64,000 bases of DNA, from NCBI GenBank assembly GCA_034521495.1, contig JAXHMK010000002.1:49348-113347 (forward strand), in the 5' to 3' direction. Within the stretch, counting starts at the first letter, position 1. Every line of letters begins with the position of its first letter. The translations under genes and the position numbers were made by a program. Origin of the DNA: Balneolaceae bacterium (lineage in GTDB: Bacteria; Bacteroidota; Rhodothermia; Balneolales; Balneolaceae). The notes beneath the pieces were generated by a model, which was not told the DNA's origin, made no database searches, and saw only the letters and a program-made list of their open reading frames with translations. Shown piece after piece: positions 8,189 to 17,829 of this stretch.

Positions 8189-8317
8189 GAGGGCTTTGCA
8201 AAACTCTGACCGTCATCCTGAACTTGATTCAGGATCTCCAGATACTGGCTATAAAGACGAATGGAGAATCTGAATCGAGTTCAGATTGACCGATAACCAC
8301 GGTTTTGCAAAGCCCTC
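8189..8317. repeat. MITE-like element A with 16-bp perfect terminal inverted repeats
   Basis: GAGGGCTTTGCAAAAC (8189-8204) is exactly complementary to 8302-8317. Inside are two further palindromes of the same design: ATCCTGAA-CTTGA-TTCAGGAT (8215-8235) and AATCTGAA-TCGAG-TTCAGATT (8267-8287). The 129-bp unit has no coding capacity, and TCATG-like bases flank both ends. Its terminus resembles that of the element at 52834-52983 (GAGAGCTTTG). Confidence 0.75.
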
Positions 8318-8393
8318 CATGAGTTACGTTGGCGTTATAAATCTTTGTTTTAACATGATTACTTCGCTCACTTTAAACAGCAAAGAGAAGGCA

Positions 8394-8430
8394 TAAAAAA
8401 AGCACGTGACCATTGGCCACGTGCTTTCAA
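8394..8430 (-). terminator. Rho-independent terminator of clpC
   Basis: On the minus strand AAAGCACGTGGCC...GGTCACGTGCTTT forms a strong stem followed by a run of seven T, about 25 bases after the clpC stop codon. This is a textbook intrinsic terminator. Confidence 0.9.
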
Positions 8431-8455
8431 AAATGATCTGTTTTACTTGGGCAGA

Positions 8456-11050
8456 TTAGGCTTTCGCTTCCTGTTCTGATTCCTCCGAAGGAGAACTTTG
8501 TTCATCATCTTCGCTCGTGTTTTCAGCTACAGGTGTTTCCGGGTCAGTCCAATCGAATGCAAGGCCATCACGGGATTTATTCATCTTAATTTTGATGAGT
8601 GATCCCTCGGGATGATCCACGCCAAGTAGTTCTTCAGCAAGCGGATCTTCCACATATTTCTGGATAGCTCGCCTCAGCGGCCGTGCACCATATTTCTGAT
8701 CAAATCCTTTATCAGTGATGAACTCTTTGGCACCTTTTGTGAGTTCGAGTTCATATCCAAGATTTCGAATTCTGTCGAACAGCTCATCAGAAAGAATATC
8801 GATAATTTTGAAGATATCCTTCCTTTCGAGAGGCCTGAACGTGAGGACATCGTCAATCCTGTTCAGAAACTCAGGGTTGAAAACTTTTTTAAGAGCGTCC
8901 TGAATGGTCGATTTCATCTGAGCGTAATCAAATTCTCCTTCTCCTGTGGAGAAACCAATTCCTTTGCCCATATTTCGAATATCACGTGCGCCAATGTTAG
9001 ACGTCATGATGATAATGGTGTTTCTGAAATCGACTTTTCTGCCAAGGCTGTCAGTCAGAATTCCATCATCCAGGATCTGTAACAAAATATTAAACACATC
9101 CGGGTGAGCCTTCTCAATCTCATCGAGAAGAACTACACTATACGGTTTTCTCCGAACTTTCTCGGTCAGAATTCCACCTTCCTCGTAACCAACATAACCG
9201 GGAGGCGCACCTACAAGACGTGATACACTGAATTTTTCCATGTACTCACTCATATCAATTCGGATGAGGGCTTCATCCTTATCAAACAGGTATTTGGCAA
9301 GTACTTTAGCCATTTCGGTTTTACCTACACCGGTAGGGCCGAGGAAAATAAATGAACCGATAGGACGTGCCGGATCTTTTAAACCAGCGCGTGTTCTCTG
9401 AATTGCTTTGGTAAGTTTAATGATCGCTTCGTCCTGGCCAACAATACTTTTGCCAAGCTCTTCTTTCATCTTCAAGAGCTTTTGTCCCTCTTTCTGGCTG
9501 ATTTTGTTAACAGGAACACCGCTCATCATTGCAACAACCGATGCAACATCTTCATCCGTTACATCATAAACAATGTGTTCAGATTCTTTTTCCCACTCTT
9601 TTTGAGCCTGATCTAACTCTTCGATCAACCTTTTTTCCGTATCACGGAGACGTGCAGCTTCTTCAAATCGCTGCTTTTTGACCATAGAATTTTTTTCCTG
9701 GCTCGTTTTTTCAATCTCATCTTCCAGCTCCAGAATGTGATCGGGAACTGTAATATTTGATAAGTGAACACGAGCACCAGCTTCATCAAGAGCATCAATC
9801 GCCTTGTCGGGGAGAAAGTGATCGGTCACATATCGGTCCGTCAATTTCACACATGCTTCAATCGCATCTTTTTCATATCGAACACTGTGGTGCTTCTCGT
9901 ACTTCCCTTTAATTTGAATTAAAATTTCAAGGGTCTCTTCGATAGTGGTTGGATCAACCATAATTTTCTGGAAACGTCTTTCCAATGCACCATCTTTCTC
10001 AATAAACTGCCGATATTCATTCAGTGTGGTTGCACCTATTGCCTGAACTTCGCCGCGTGCGAGAGCAGGTTTTAACATATTAGATGCATCTAATGACCCA
10101 CTGGCTCCACCGGCTCCTACAATGGTATGAAGTTCGTCGATAAAGAGAATAACATTCTCTGTCTTCTCCAATTCTCCCATAACCGCTTTCATTCGCTCCT
10201 CGAACTGGCCGCGGTATTTAGTTCCCGCCACAAGTGCAGCAAGATCAAGCGCAATCACACGCTTGTCATAGAGAACTCGCGAAACTTTTCGCTCATTAAT
10301 TCTGGTTGCCAAACCTTCGGCTATTGCGGTTTTTCCAACTCCCGGTTCACCAATAAGAACAGGGTTATTCTTCTTGCGGCGACTCAGCACCTGGGCCACC
10401 CGCTCAATTTCTTTTTCTCTTCCAATAATCGGATCGAGCTTACCATCCTCAGCAAGCTGAGTAAGGTCTCTGCCAAAATTGTCTAATACTGGTGTTTTTG
10501 ACTTTTCCATTTTCTTTTCTCGTGAACTACCGGATGATTGTGAACCTTTAGATGACGATGGCGGCGTAGAAGAACTTGCGGTTCGGGTGTCAGACTGATC
10601 TGTATCCCGGGTGTTGCCGGAAATAATCATGTCAAGTTCTTCACGTACAGCATCGTACGACACACTAAACTGCTGTAAAATTTGAGCAGCTATATTTTCT
10701 TCATCCCTCAGGAGAGATAACAGAAGATGTTCTGTACCTATTGTATCGCTTTTGTACAATTTTGCTTCGAGGTAAGTGATACGAAGTACTTTTTCAGCCT
10801 GTTTTGTGAGAGGAATATTTCCCACAGTAACCGTACCTCCGGTACCCCGGACTGTGTCTTCAATAGTTTTTTTGAGCTTAAATAGATCGCAATTCAAATT
10901 TTTCAGTATTCGAATGGCAACACCGTCGCCTAATCGAACAATTCCTAAGATGAGATGCTCGGTGCCAATATAATCGTGGCCTAACCGGAGCGCCTCTTCT
11001 CGGCTGAATTGAATTACATCACGAACTTTACTTGAAAAATTACCCTCCAT
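8456..11050 (-). CDS. clpC: ATP-dependent Clp protease ATP-binding subunit ClpC
   Basis: This AAA+ unfoldase feeds substrates to ClpP. From the ATG at 11050 it has 864 residues: two N-domain repeats ([15 protein letters not shown] and [15 protein letters not shown]), a serine-rich linker (about 150-185), a first ATPase domain with GEPGVGKT (about 234-241) and [15 protein letters not shown], a UVR-like coiled-coil middle domain ([15 protein letters not shown]), and a second ATPase domain with GPTGVGKT and [15 protein letters not shown]-terminal acidic tail of about 30 residues follows. An in-frame GTG lies at 11122, but it is only four bases from a likely -7 element and precedes the conserved N-domain, so the ATG is preferred. 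The gene stands alone, ending at a terminator; clpP is not in the window. Confidence 0.95.
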   Translation of the reverse strand: MEGNFSSKVRDVIQFSREEALRLGHDYIGTEHLILGIVRLGDGVAIRILKNLNCDLFKLKKTIEDTVRGTGGTVTVGNIPLTKQAEKVLRITYLEAKLYKSDTIGTEHLLLSLLRDEENIAAQILQQFSVSYDAVREELDMIISGNTRDTDQSDTRTASSSTPPSSSKGSQSSGSSREKKMEKSKTPVLDNFGRDLTQLAEDGKLDPIIGREKEIERVAQVLSRRKKNNPVLIGEPGVGKTAIAEGLATRINERKVSRVLYDKRVIALDLAALVAGTKYRGQFEERMKAVMGELEKTENVILFIDELHTIVGAGGASGSLDASNMLKPALARGEVQAIGATTLNEYRQFIEKDGALERRFQKIMVDPTTIEETLEILIQIKGKYEKHHSVRYEKDAIEACVKLTDRYVTDHFLPDKAIDALDEAGARVHLSNITVPDHILELEDEIEKTSQEKNSMVKKQRFEEAARLRDTEKRLIEELDQAQKEWEKESEHIVYDVTDEDVASVVAMMSGVPVNKISQKEGQKLLKMKEELGKSIVGQDEAIIKLTKAIQRTRAGLKDPARPIGSFIFLGPTGVGKTEMAKVLAKYLFDKDEALIRIDMSEYMEKFSVSRLVGAPPGYVGYEEGGILTEKVRRKPYSVVLLDEIEKAHPDVFNILLQILDDGILTDSLGRKVDFRNTIIIMTSNIGARDIRNMGKGIGFSTGEGEFDYAQMKSTIQDALKKVFNPEFLNRIDDVLTFRPLERKDIFKIIDILSDELFDRIRNLGYELELTKGAKEFITDKGFDQKYGARPLRRAIQKYVEDPLAEELLGVDHPEGSLIKIKMNKSRDGLAFDWTDPETPVAENTSEDDEQSSPSEESEQEAKA

Positions 11051-11125
11051 AGTGGGACCTAAAAGATTTGTCGTTACTAATTTTTTACGGTAACGAGTGA
11101 AGTAGTTTTTTAGTTCATTCACCTA

Positions 11126-11157
11126 CGAAAGTAGTATGGTGAAAATGCAAATGCAAA
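11126..11157 (-). promoter_or_regulatory. Candidate Bacteroidota-type promoter of clpC
   Basis: On the minus strand TTTG (11154-11157) is followed after exactly 20 bases by TACTTTCG (11126-11133), close to the -33 TTTG / -7 TAnnTTTG pattern of the Bacteroidota primary sigma factor. It would give a leader of about 70 bases before the ATG at 11050. Confidence 0.45.
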
Positions 11158-11201
11158 CAATTAAAAAGGAATTTGGAATAAATCGAGAAGTGAATTGTTT
11201 T

Positions 11202-12707
11202 TTAAAACAACGAAGTACCGGTCATCTCTTCTGGCTGCTCCAGATCCATTATTTTTAGAAGAGTTGGGGATACATCGGCCAGAATACCATTCTTGAGCTC
11301 AGTATTTCTTTCTGAAACAAGTACAACAGGTACCGGGGCTGTAGTATGAGCTGTATGCGCACTTCCGTCTGGCTGAACCATGCAATCAGCATTCCCGTGG
11401 TCGGCTATAACCAAAACTTCATAGCCATTTTGCGTAGCTGCTTCAGTTACTTTTTTGAGTTGTTCATCAACTGTTTCCACAGCTTTTATGGCGGCTTCCA
11501 TATCGCCGGTATGTCCAACCATATCGGGATTGGCAAAATTTACAATGACAAGACTGAAATCATTTTTCAATCCCTGTACCACTTTATCACCAACTTCAGC
11601 AGCGCTCATTTCAGGTTGCAGGTCGTAGGTTGCAACTTTAGGACTTGGTACCATAATCCGTTCCTCTCCGTCATTGGGTGTTTCCTCACCGCCATTAAAG
11701 AAGTAAGTAACGTGTGGGTATTTCTCTGTCTCGGCGATCCGAAGCTGTTTTAGTCCCTTTGCGCTGACAAACTCTCCGATTGTATTTTTTAAACGGGTAG
11801 GAGGGAAGGCCACATGAGCAAACGAGTTAAATGTATCATCATAATCGGTAAAAGTAACATAATGGAGGTCCAGATTCTCCATTTCAAAAGGAATATCTCC
11901 AACCTGGAAGAATGCTTTTGTTATCTGCCGTGCTCGATCTCCCCGAATGTTGAAGAATACAACTACATCGCCTTTTTCAATTCGGCTGTTTTCAGGTGTA
12001 TTTATTAAGTGTGGTTTAAGAAACTCATCCGTTATATCGTTTTCATAACTCTGCTCAAAAACTTCTGATGCTTCATCAACTTCCTCTCCTTTTCCATGAA
12101 TCAAAAGATCGTATGCTTTCTCAGTTCGTTCCCACCTGTTGTCGCGGTCCATTGCATAATATCGTCCGATAACGGAAGCAATTTTTCCAACGCCAATATT
12201 GTCGGCTTTCTTCTCAAACTTTTTCAAATATTCTGCACCGCCGTGGGGAGAGGTATCTCGCCCATCGGTAAAAGCGTGGACAAAAGCGTTCTCAAGATCG
12301 TATTTCTTTGCCATCTTGAGCAGGGCATACAGGTGTTCATTATTACTGTGAACTCCACCATCCGAAAAAAGCCCCATAAAATGGATTTTTCCTTTTTCTC
12401 TGGCCTTTTCGAAAGCCTCGGTCAGCATCTCATTTTCGAAAAACTCTCCGTCTCTGATGGATTTGTTTATCCGGGAAAGTTCCTGCCATACAATGCGCCC
12501 GGCTCCTATATTAAGGTGTCCCACCTCGGAATTTCCAAATTGGCCGTCTGGTAATCCTACATCTTCTCCGCTTGCAGAGAGTTGTGCATGGGGATATTTC
12601 TTAATGAGAGAATCAAAATATGGTTTACTGGCCTTTTCAACGGCACTAACTTCTGGATTCTCGGCAATTCCGAAACCGTCAAGTATAACAAGAAGGGCTT
12701 TAGACAA
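11202..12707 (-). CDS. gpmI: 2,3-bisphosphoglycerate-independent phosphoglycerate mutase
   Basis: The 501-residue enzyme interconverts 3- and 2-phosphoglycerate in glycolysis and gluconeogenesis, using two Mn ions and a phosphoserine. It has the normal length, the alkaline-phosphatase-type start (KALLVILDGFG), the nucleophile Ser60 in GQFGNSEVGHLNIGAGR, the phosphotransferase insert with FTDGRDTSPHG, the metal motif NFANPDMVGHTG, and ADHGNADCM near the C-terminus. Its start is two bases after the rpsT stop, so it is almost certainly co-transcribed with rpsT from the same minus-strand promoter. No cofactor-dependent mutase is seen here. Confidence 0.97.
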   Translation of the reverse strand: MSKALLVILDGFGIAENPEVSAVEKASKPYFDSLIKKYPHAQLSASGEDVGLPDGQFGNSEVGHLNIGAGRIVWQELSRINKSIRDGEFFENEMLTEAFEKAREKGKIHFMGLFSDGGVHSNNEHLYALLKMAKKYDLENAFVHAFTDGRDTSPHGGAEYLKKFEKKADNIGVGKIASVIGRYYAMDRDNRWERTEKAYDLLIHGKGEEVDEASEVFEQSYENDITDEFLKPHLINTPENSRIEKGDVVVFFNIRGDRARQITKAFFQVGDIPFEMENLDLHYVTFTDYDDTFNSFAHVAFPPTRLKNTIGEFVSAKGLKQLRIAETEKYPHVTYFFNGGEETPNDGEERIMVPSPKVATYDLQPEMSAAEVGDKVVQGLKNDFSLVIVNFANPDMVGHTGDMEAAIKAVETVDEQLKKVTEAATQNGYEVLVIADHGNADCMVQPDGSAHTAHTTAPVPVVLVSERNTELKNGILADVSPTLLKIMDLEQPEEMTGTSLF

Positions 12708-12709
12708 TG

Positions 12710-12964
12710 TTACGATAGATTATTTACGTGAGTAGTAAGCTGTGATTTTTTTCGTGCTGCTCTATTCGGATGAATTATATTTTTTACAGCCAGTCTGTCA
12801 ATTAAGCTTACTGCATCTTTTAAATGCTTTTCAGCTTGTTCTTTGTCAGTAGAATCCATCACTTTTTTTATAAGCGTTCGCATTTTAGAACGACGTGCGT
12901 TGTTGTGTGATCTGCGCTTCTTGTTTTGGCGCATTCGTTTGATAGCTGATTTATGCTGTGGCAT
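12710..12964 (-). CDS. rpsT: 30S ribosomal protein S20
   Basis: The 84-residue basic protein matches S20 throughout: MPQHKSAIKRMRQNKKRR, NNARRSKMRTLIKKV, AVSLIDRLAVKNIIHPNRAA and RKKSQLTTHV. S20 is a primary 16S rRNA binding protein of the 30S subunit. It is the first gene of a two-gene unit with gpmI, only two bases apart, an unusual pairing of a ribosomal and a glycolytic gene. Confidence 0.97.
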   Translation of the reverse strand: MPQHKSAIKRMRQNKKRRSHNNARRSKMRTLIKKVMDSTDKEQAEKHLKDAVSLIDRLAVKNIIHPNRAARKKSQLTTHVNNLS

Positions 12965-13091
12965 AACGAATTAATAAAATTTATAAATACTCTTTTTGTT
13001 TACAGAATCATAAAATTAACGCTTCTGTATTCAACTTACAAGAAGGGATTGAATATTAAGTATAAAAAATTTAATTTAGCTGTTCTCTGAT

Positions 13092-13757
13092 ATGATCATA
13101 GTAATCGATGGGCCGGCAGGATCCGGCAAAAGTTCTACCGCAAAAAAATTAGCCGAATTGCTCGATATTCAATATCTCGATTCGGGTGCTTTATACAGAG
13201 CACTTACTTTTCTGTGGTTAAACAACGATAAACCTGATTTATCGGAGTTCTTTGACATGTTGCCGGAGGTTAACCTGGAAACCGAATATCGTGATCAACT
13301 GTTTCATGTAAAAGTGAATGGAAATGATATCACAAATAAAATTCGGACACAGCGAGTTGCAAATCATGTAAGTGAGATAGCGGCAAAACCGGAAGCCCGA
13401 ATCTTCGTGAATCAATATATGAGAAAGCTTGTTATGCATGACACATATATAGCGGATGGAAGGGATCTTGGAACAGCTGTATTTCCTAACGCGGATTTGA
13501 AATTTTACATGGATGCATCATTGGAAGAACGGGCTAAGCGGCGATATCGCGAATTGATCTCTGTTGGATCTGATATTTCTTTTGAAGAAGTAAAAATTAA
13601 CTTAATAGAAAGAGATCACAAAGATAGCAACAGGGCTGCCGATCCGCTCAAAAAAGATGCAGATGCAATATTAATTGATACGACCGGCAAGACATTTGAA
13701 GAACAACTGAAGGAAATGACTACTATTATCAGAAAGAAACTTAAACTAAAACAATAA
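13092..13757 (+). CDS. cmk: Cytidylate kinase
   Basis: The 221-residue kinase phosphorylates CMP and dCMP with ATP. It shows the P-loop IDGPAGSGKSSTAKKLA at the N-terminus, LDSGALYRALT for substrate binding, ADGRDLGTAVFPNADLKFYM, and the lid-region ERAKRRYREL and RDHKDSNRAADPLKK. Length and motifs are typical. It precedes rpsA by 53 bases, the classical cmk-rpsA pairing, on the plus strand. Confidence 0.97.
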   Translation: MIIVIDGPAGSGKSSTAKKLAELLDIQYLDSGALYRALTFLWLNNDKPDLSEFFDMLPEVNLETEYRDQLFHVKVNGNDITNKIRTQRVANHVSEIAAKPEARIFVNQYMRKLVMHDTYIADGRDLGTAVFPNADLKFYMDASLEERAKRRYRELISVGSDISFEEVKINLIERDHKDSNRAADPLKKDADAILIDTTGKTFEEQLKEMTTIIRKKLKLKQ

Positions 13758-13810
13758 TTAAACCCTGTATTTCGAAAGTCGAAATGCAGTAGTATTTAAC
13801 AGGTAATTAA

Positions 13811-15748
13811 ATGACAGAAGACGTAAACAAAAACAAAGAACAACAAGAAGAAGTTGAGACTGCTGTTGCAACTGAAGAGGAAGTTGAAGAAACAACCGAA
13901 AGTGAAGAAGCCGTTGCAGAAGAAGCAACCGAAGAAGAAGAAACAGAAGACAGAGAGAGATCTGAAGAATCGATACCAACCTTTACCGGCGAGGTAGATG
14001 GAGATACCTACACATTTGATCAACTCCAGGCTGCATCTGAAGATTATACAGATGAAGAGTTTCATGAGCTGGCCGGTATGTATGAGAATACACTCAGTGA
14101 AATTGAAGAAAAAGAGATTGTTACAGGAATTGTTGTTTCTGTTGATGAAAAATATGTGATCGTTGATATCGGATTTAAATCCGAAGGTATTGTTCAGGCA
14201 AACGAATTTTCAGATAAAGTATTAGAAAACCTTGCACCGGGTGATGAAGTAGAAGTTTTTCTTGATAAAGTTGAAGACAGAGAAGGTCAGTTGATCCTTT
14301 CCCGTAAAAAGGCAGACATTCTCCAGGCCTGGGAAAACCTTGAAAGCTCTTATGAAACCGGTGAAGTTATTGAGGGATATATTCAGCGGCGTATTAAAGG
14401 GGGTATGGTCGTAGATGTATTTGGAATTGACGCTTTCCTTCCCGGATCACAAATTGATGTTCGCCCTGTTCGGGACTTCGACGCGTATGTTGGCAAAACC
14501 ATGGAATTCCAGGTTGTGAAGCTCAACATGCAAGTTGAAAACGTTGTTGTTTCACACAGAGCTCTTATCGAATCTGACCTTGAAGATCAGCGCCAGGAAA
14601 TTCTCGAAACCATCGAAGCCGGTCAGGTTCTCGAAGGCATCGTGAAAAATATTACCGACTTTGGTGTCTTTATCGACCTTGGAGGTGTAGATGGATTATT
14701 GCACATTACAGATCTCTCATGGGGCCGTGTTGAACATCCCGAAGAGATCGTTAAACTTGATCAGCGAATGAACGTTGCTGTTATCGACTTTGATGAAGAA
14801 TCGAAACGAGTTTCTCTCGGATTGAAGCAACTTCAGCCACATCCATGGGATGATATTTTTGAGAAATATCCCGAGAACATGAGAGTTCAGGGACGTGTGG
14901 TTTCCATTGCCGATTATGGTGCATTTATAGAGCTTGAGAAAGGTGTTGAAGGCTTGATTCACATTAGTGAAATGAGTTGGACTCAACATATTAAGCACCC
15001 ATCACAATTGGTTCAGAAAGACGACATTATTGAATGTGTGATTCTGAATATTAACGAAGATGAGAAGAAAATTTCTCTTGGTGTGAAGCAGCTTGAGAAA
15101 GATCCCTGGGAAGATCTTCTGGACAGGTATCCAATTGGATCAACCCACAAAGGAGAAATTCGAAACCTCACTAACTTTGGTGTGTTTGTGGAGCTCGAGC
15201 CGGGAATTGACGGACTTATCCACGTTTCTGACCTGAGCTGGACTGAAAAAGTTGAGCACCCGAACGAGGTTGTCGATAAAGGGCAAGAGATTGAGGTTGT
15301 AATTCTGGCTGTTGATTTTGACAACCGGCGAATCACACTCGGACACAAGCAAGTACAGGAAAATCCGTGGGAGAAATACGCGGAAGAGTACGGAATCGGC
15401 TCAAAAGTAGAAGGCGAAATTTCCAAGATCACCGACAAAGGAATGTTTGTGAAATTGGATCTGGGCGTTGACGCTTTTCTTGCCGGAAGTAAGCTTGAAG
15501 AACCTGTTGAAGACTTGAAAGAAAGCTTCGACGAAGGCGATAAGATTGAAGGTTTTGTCGTTGAGTTTGAAGAGTCAAGCAAGACTATCGAACTTTCACA
15601 ACTTGAAGAGGATGTGAAGAAGAAAAAGCCAAAATCTAAAAAACCATCCAAGAAACCTGAGGATGTTGAAACAGGAACACCTACTTTAGGTGAAGTTTCT
15701 GGATTGGCAGATAAACTTGCTGAAAAAGAGAAGAACGGCGATAACTAA
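13811..15748 (+). CDS. rpsA: 30S ribosomal protein S1
   Basis: The 645-residue protein contains six S1 RNA-binding repeats starting near residue 95 (KEIVTGIVVSVDEKYVIVDI), with repeats 3-5 showing the best motif (GVDGLLHITDLSW, GVEGLIHISEMSW, GIDGLIHVSDLSW). S1 binds mRNA leaders and helps load them on the 30S subunit, important where Shine-Dalgarno sites are weak, as in much of this window. It is longer than the usual 557-600 residues because of a very acidic N-terminal extension (about 60 residues rich in Glu) and a Lys-rich then low-complexity tail (KKKKPKSKKPSKKP). A strong terminator follows. Confidence 0.97.
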   Translation: MTEDVNKNKEQQEEVETAVATEEEVEETTESEEAVAEEATEEEETEDRERSEESIPTFTGEVDGDTYTFDQLQAASEDYTDEEFHELAGMYENTLSEIEEKEIVTGIVVSVDEKYVIVDIGFKSEGIVQANEFSDKVLENLAPGDEVEVFLDKVEDREGQLILSRKKADILQAWENLESSYETGEVIEGYIQRRIKGGMVVDVFGIDAFLPGSQIDVRPVRDFDAYVGKTMEFQVVKLNMQVENVVVSHRALIESDLEDQRQEILETIEAGQVLEGIVKNITDFGVFIDLGGVDGLLHITDLSWGRVEHPEEIVKLDQRMNVAVIDFDEESKRVSLGLKQLQPHPWDDIFEKYPENMRVQGRVVSIADYGAFIELEKGVEGLIHISEMSWTQHIKHPSQLVQKDDIIECVILNINEDEKKISLGVKQLEKDPWEDLLDRYPIGSTHKGEIRNLTNFGVFVELEPGIDGLIHVSDLSWTEKVEHPNEVVDKGQEIEVVILAVDFDNRRITLGHKQVQENPWEKYAEEYGIGSKVEGEISKITDKGMFVKLDLGVDAFLAGSKLEEPVEDLKESFDEGDKIEGFVVEFEESSKTIELSQLEEDVKKKKPKSKKPSKKPEDVETGTPTLGEVSGLADKLAEKEKNGDN

Positions 15749-15774
15749 GTTACGCTACTCAATATTTATTGATA

Positions 15775-15807
15775 AAGGCCTCTTGTTACACAGGAGGCCT
15801 TTTTTTT
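15775..15807 (+). terminator. Rho-independent terminator of cmk-rpsA
   Basis: AAGGCCTC-TTGTTACACAG-GAGGCCTT followed by eight T, 27 bases after the rpsA stop codon. Confidence 0.92.
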
Positions 15808-15824
15808 ATCTTTAAAAGAGATTC

Positions 15825-16079
15825 CTACTGCTCTTCTATAAAGAAAAACACAGCATCTTTAGAAGCATTTGTTGTACTTTTTACGTTACTGCCTGTCTTC
15901 CTGTTGTAGGTGTAAGCTACATTCCGTATTGAGTTCAACTCTTTATTTGTAGAATATTCAACCCGTATTGCATCACCATCTGGTTTGAGCTTAGAGATGG
16001 CCTCCCGTAATTTTTGGTACTTAGATCTGCTTTTTCTTGAAAACTTAATTTTAGATCTTGGTACAATGTTAATTTTCAT
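15825..16079 (-). CDS. Small basic protein of unknown function
   Basis: This 84-residue ORF reads MKINIVPRSKIKFSRKSRSK, a central AISKLKPDGDAIRVEYSTN, then VAYTYNRKTGSNVKSTT and FFFIEEQ. The layout of a loop-strand, a central 'L-x-P-G-x-A-I-x-V' strand and a helix with Y-x-x-x-x-K-T-G resembles a class of small phage- or plasmid-borne DNA-binding-like proteins, but the similarity is from pattern memory only. No Shine-Dalgarno site is visible. It sits in an AT-rich stretch between the rpsA terminator and an ATPase gene, the one place in the first half of the window that looks accessory. Existence probable, function unknown. Confidence 0.55.
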   Translation of the reverse strand: MKINIVPRSKIKFSRKSRSKYQKLREAISKLKPDGDAIRVEYSTNKELNSIRNVAYTYNRKTGSNVKSTTNASKDAVFFFIEEQ

Positions 16080-16661
16080 AATTTTATAATTATGAGTTAC
16101 GATCTAATTTTATAGACACTATAAATAAGAAATACTTAAAATTGCCTTATGTCAAGTATAATATTTTAAAATAGATATTTTAATTTTTTAAAAAGTGTCA
16201 ATTAAAAAATAATTAAATATATATCTGCTAATATACAATTCAATACCATATTTACAGGTTACTCTACATTCTTCTTGATCAGTTTAATGAAAATGATGAC
16301 AGTCTACAATGCTGTTAAAGTTATATCTATGATACGTTTACCGCTCAAAAGGAGTTCCGCCCGATGTGATGGGAAATGCAAAAACTTCATGGTCACTTTT
16401 CTGGTCAACCGGTAAACGCGTTATCCGTGTTAAATTGGTATAGGAAAGAAAAAAATATAGATGTAAAAGTACTCAAAGGAGGAGATAAATTAAAAAGAAG
16501 AATAGAGCCTACAGAAAATGCCCGAATTCTATGCAGAACCTGTTCTTTTATTGAATGATCTTTAGCTGTTAATCAAGTAATGAGACAACGAAACGGGATT
16601 AGTTAAGTCAAAATTGAATTTGACCACACCAGATAAGAACAGTCTTTTGAAGAAAGAGAAT
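16080..16661. other. AT-rich intergenic stretch with no firm gene
   Basis: Roughly 580 bases, very AT-rich between 16080 and 16260. One 60-codon plus-strand ORF (16376-16558, MQKLHGHFSGQPVNALSVLN) ends with two cysteines (ILCRTCSF) but has no recognisable relatives or ribosome binding site. I cannot support it as a gene. The flanks could be remnants of an older insertion. Confidence 0.5.
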
Positions 16662-17660
16662 TTATGGAACCTGTACGTTAGAAAGAATTTTTTTGATGAT
16701 ATCTTCCGTGGTTATATTCTCGGCTTCCGCTTCAAAGGTTGGAATAATTCTATGGCGTAAAATATCAAGAGTTACTGTTCTAACGTCTTCCGGGGTTACA
16801 TAAGCACGGTGCTGCATAAATGCGTGAGCTCGAGCAGCAAGGTTCATATTAATCGAAGCACGCGGTGATGCGCCGAAGGAGATTAAATCATCCAACTCAG
16901 TGATATTGTAATCTTCGGGGTTTCGGGTCGCGAAGATGAGATCCACAATATAATGTTCTACTTTTTCATCTACATAGATTTCGTTGATCACTTTTCGAGC
17001 TTCCAGGATCTGTTCCGGAGTTACTACGTGCTTCAGTTCCATTTTCTTCCCGGTTTTGGCCATTCGCCGCATAATTTCAAGTTCTTCGCTTTTAGACGGA
17101 TATCCAATTTTCAGTTTTAACATAAACCGGTCTACCTGGGCCTCTGGCAGTGTGTATGTTCCTTCCTGCTCTACAGGATTTTGGGTGGCAAGAACAAGAA
17201 ATGGCACTTCAAGTTTAAACGTCTCTTCTCCAATAGTTACCTGCCGCTCCTGCATCGCTTCCAATAAAGCACTTTGAACTTTTGCCGGCGAACGGTTGAT
17301 CTCATCTGCCAAAACAATGTTTGAAAAAATCGGTCCTTTCTTTACCGTAAATTTCATCTCTTTCTGATTATAAATCAGTGTACCGATCAAGTCTGCGGGA
17401 AGAAGGTCGGGTGTAAACTGGATTCGCTGAAATTTTGTGTTAATGACTGTTGCCAGCGAAGAAACTGTAAGAGTTTTTGCAAGTCCCGGGACACCCTCAA
17501 GAAGCACGTGCCCATCGGCCAGAAGTCCAATCAAGAGGCGGTCAATCATGTAACGTTGACCAACGATTACTTTATTTAGTTCAGAATAAATATCATCAAT
17601 AAATGCACTGTGTTTTTCAATTTTTTCACCCAGCGCCTGCATATCAACAGAAGTACTCAT
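16662..17660 (-). CDS. MoxR-family AAA+ ATPase
   Basis: The 332-residue protein is a MoxR ATPase: Walker A as GVPGLAKT (about residues 56-63), Walker B VLADEINRSP, sensor 1 ATQNPVEQEGTYTLPEAQ, and a C-terminal lid with SFGASPRASINM. MoxR proteins act as chaperones that mature or activate partners, usually a DUF58 (VWA-like) protein encoded directly downstream. Here the downstream gene is an unrelated 84-residue protein and there is no DUF58 or VWA gene in the window, so this copy is an orphan or works with a distant partner. Family call is firm, partner unknown. Confidence 0.93.
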   Translation of the reverse strand: MSTSVDMQALGEKIEKHSAFIDDIYSELNKVIVGQRYMIDRLLIGLLADGHVLLEGVPGLAKTLTVSSLATVINTKFQRIQFTPDLLPADLIGTLIYNQKEMKFTVKKGPIFSNIVLADEINRSPAKVQSALLEAMQERQVTIGEETFKLEVPFLVLATQNPVEQEGTYTLPEAQVDRFMLKLKIGYPSKSEELEIMRRMAKTGKKMELKHVVTPEQILEARKVINEIYVDEKVEHYIVDLIFATRNPEDYNITELDDLISFGASPRASINMNLAARAHAFMQHRAYVTPEDVRTVTLDILRHRIIPTFEAEAENITTEDIIKKILSNVQVP

Positions 17661-17829
17661 ATATCAAATTTCAGTTAGATGTTGATGTTCAAATTGCTAT
17701 CTTTTCAAACTCTTAAAAGCGGTTTATAATGAACGAATAATAATGATCAGCTGCAAAATTTTGATCCTTCAAAACAATAAATTTCAAAACTTTTAGAAGG
17801 TTGTCATACCGGCTATAACAGATTTATAA

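Noticed and set aside
11050..11122. Longer ClpC starting at GTG 11122
   Set aside because: The extra 24 residues precede the conserved N-domain and the GTG lies four bases from a likely -7 promoter box.
13796..14065. Minus-strand ORFs over the acidic N-terminus of S1
   Set aside because: They are the complement of GAA-rich codons (TTC runs) and show only Phe/Leu/Cys low complexity.
16376..16558. 60-codon ORF with ILCRTCSF end
   Set aside because: No ribosome binding site, no recognised family and surrounded by stops in an AT-rich gap; kept only as a note in the intergenic entry.
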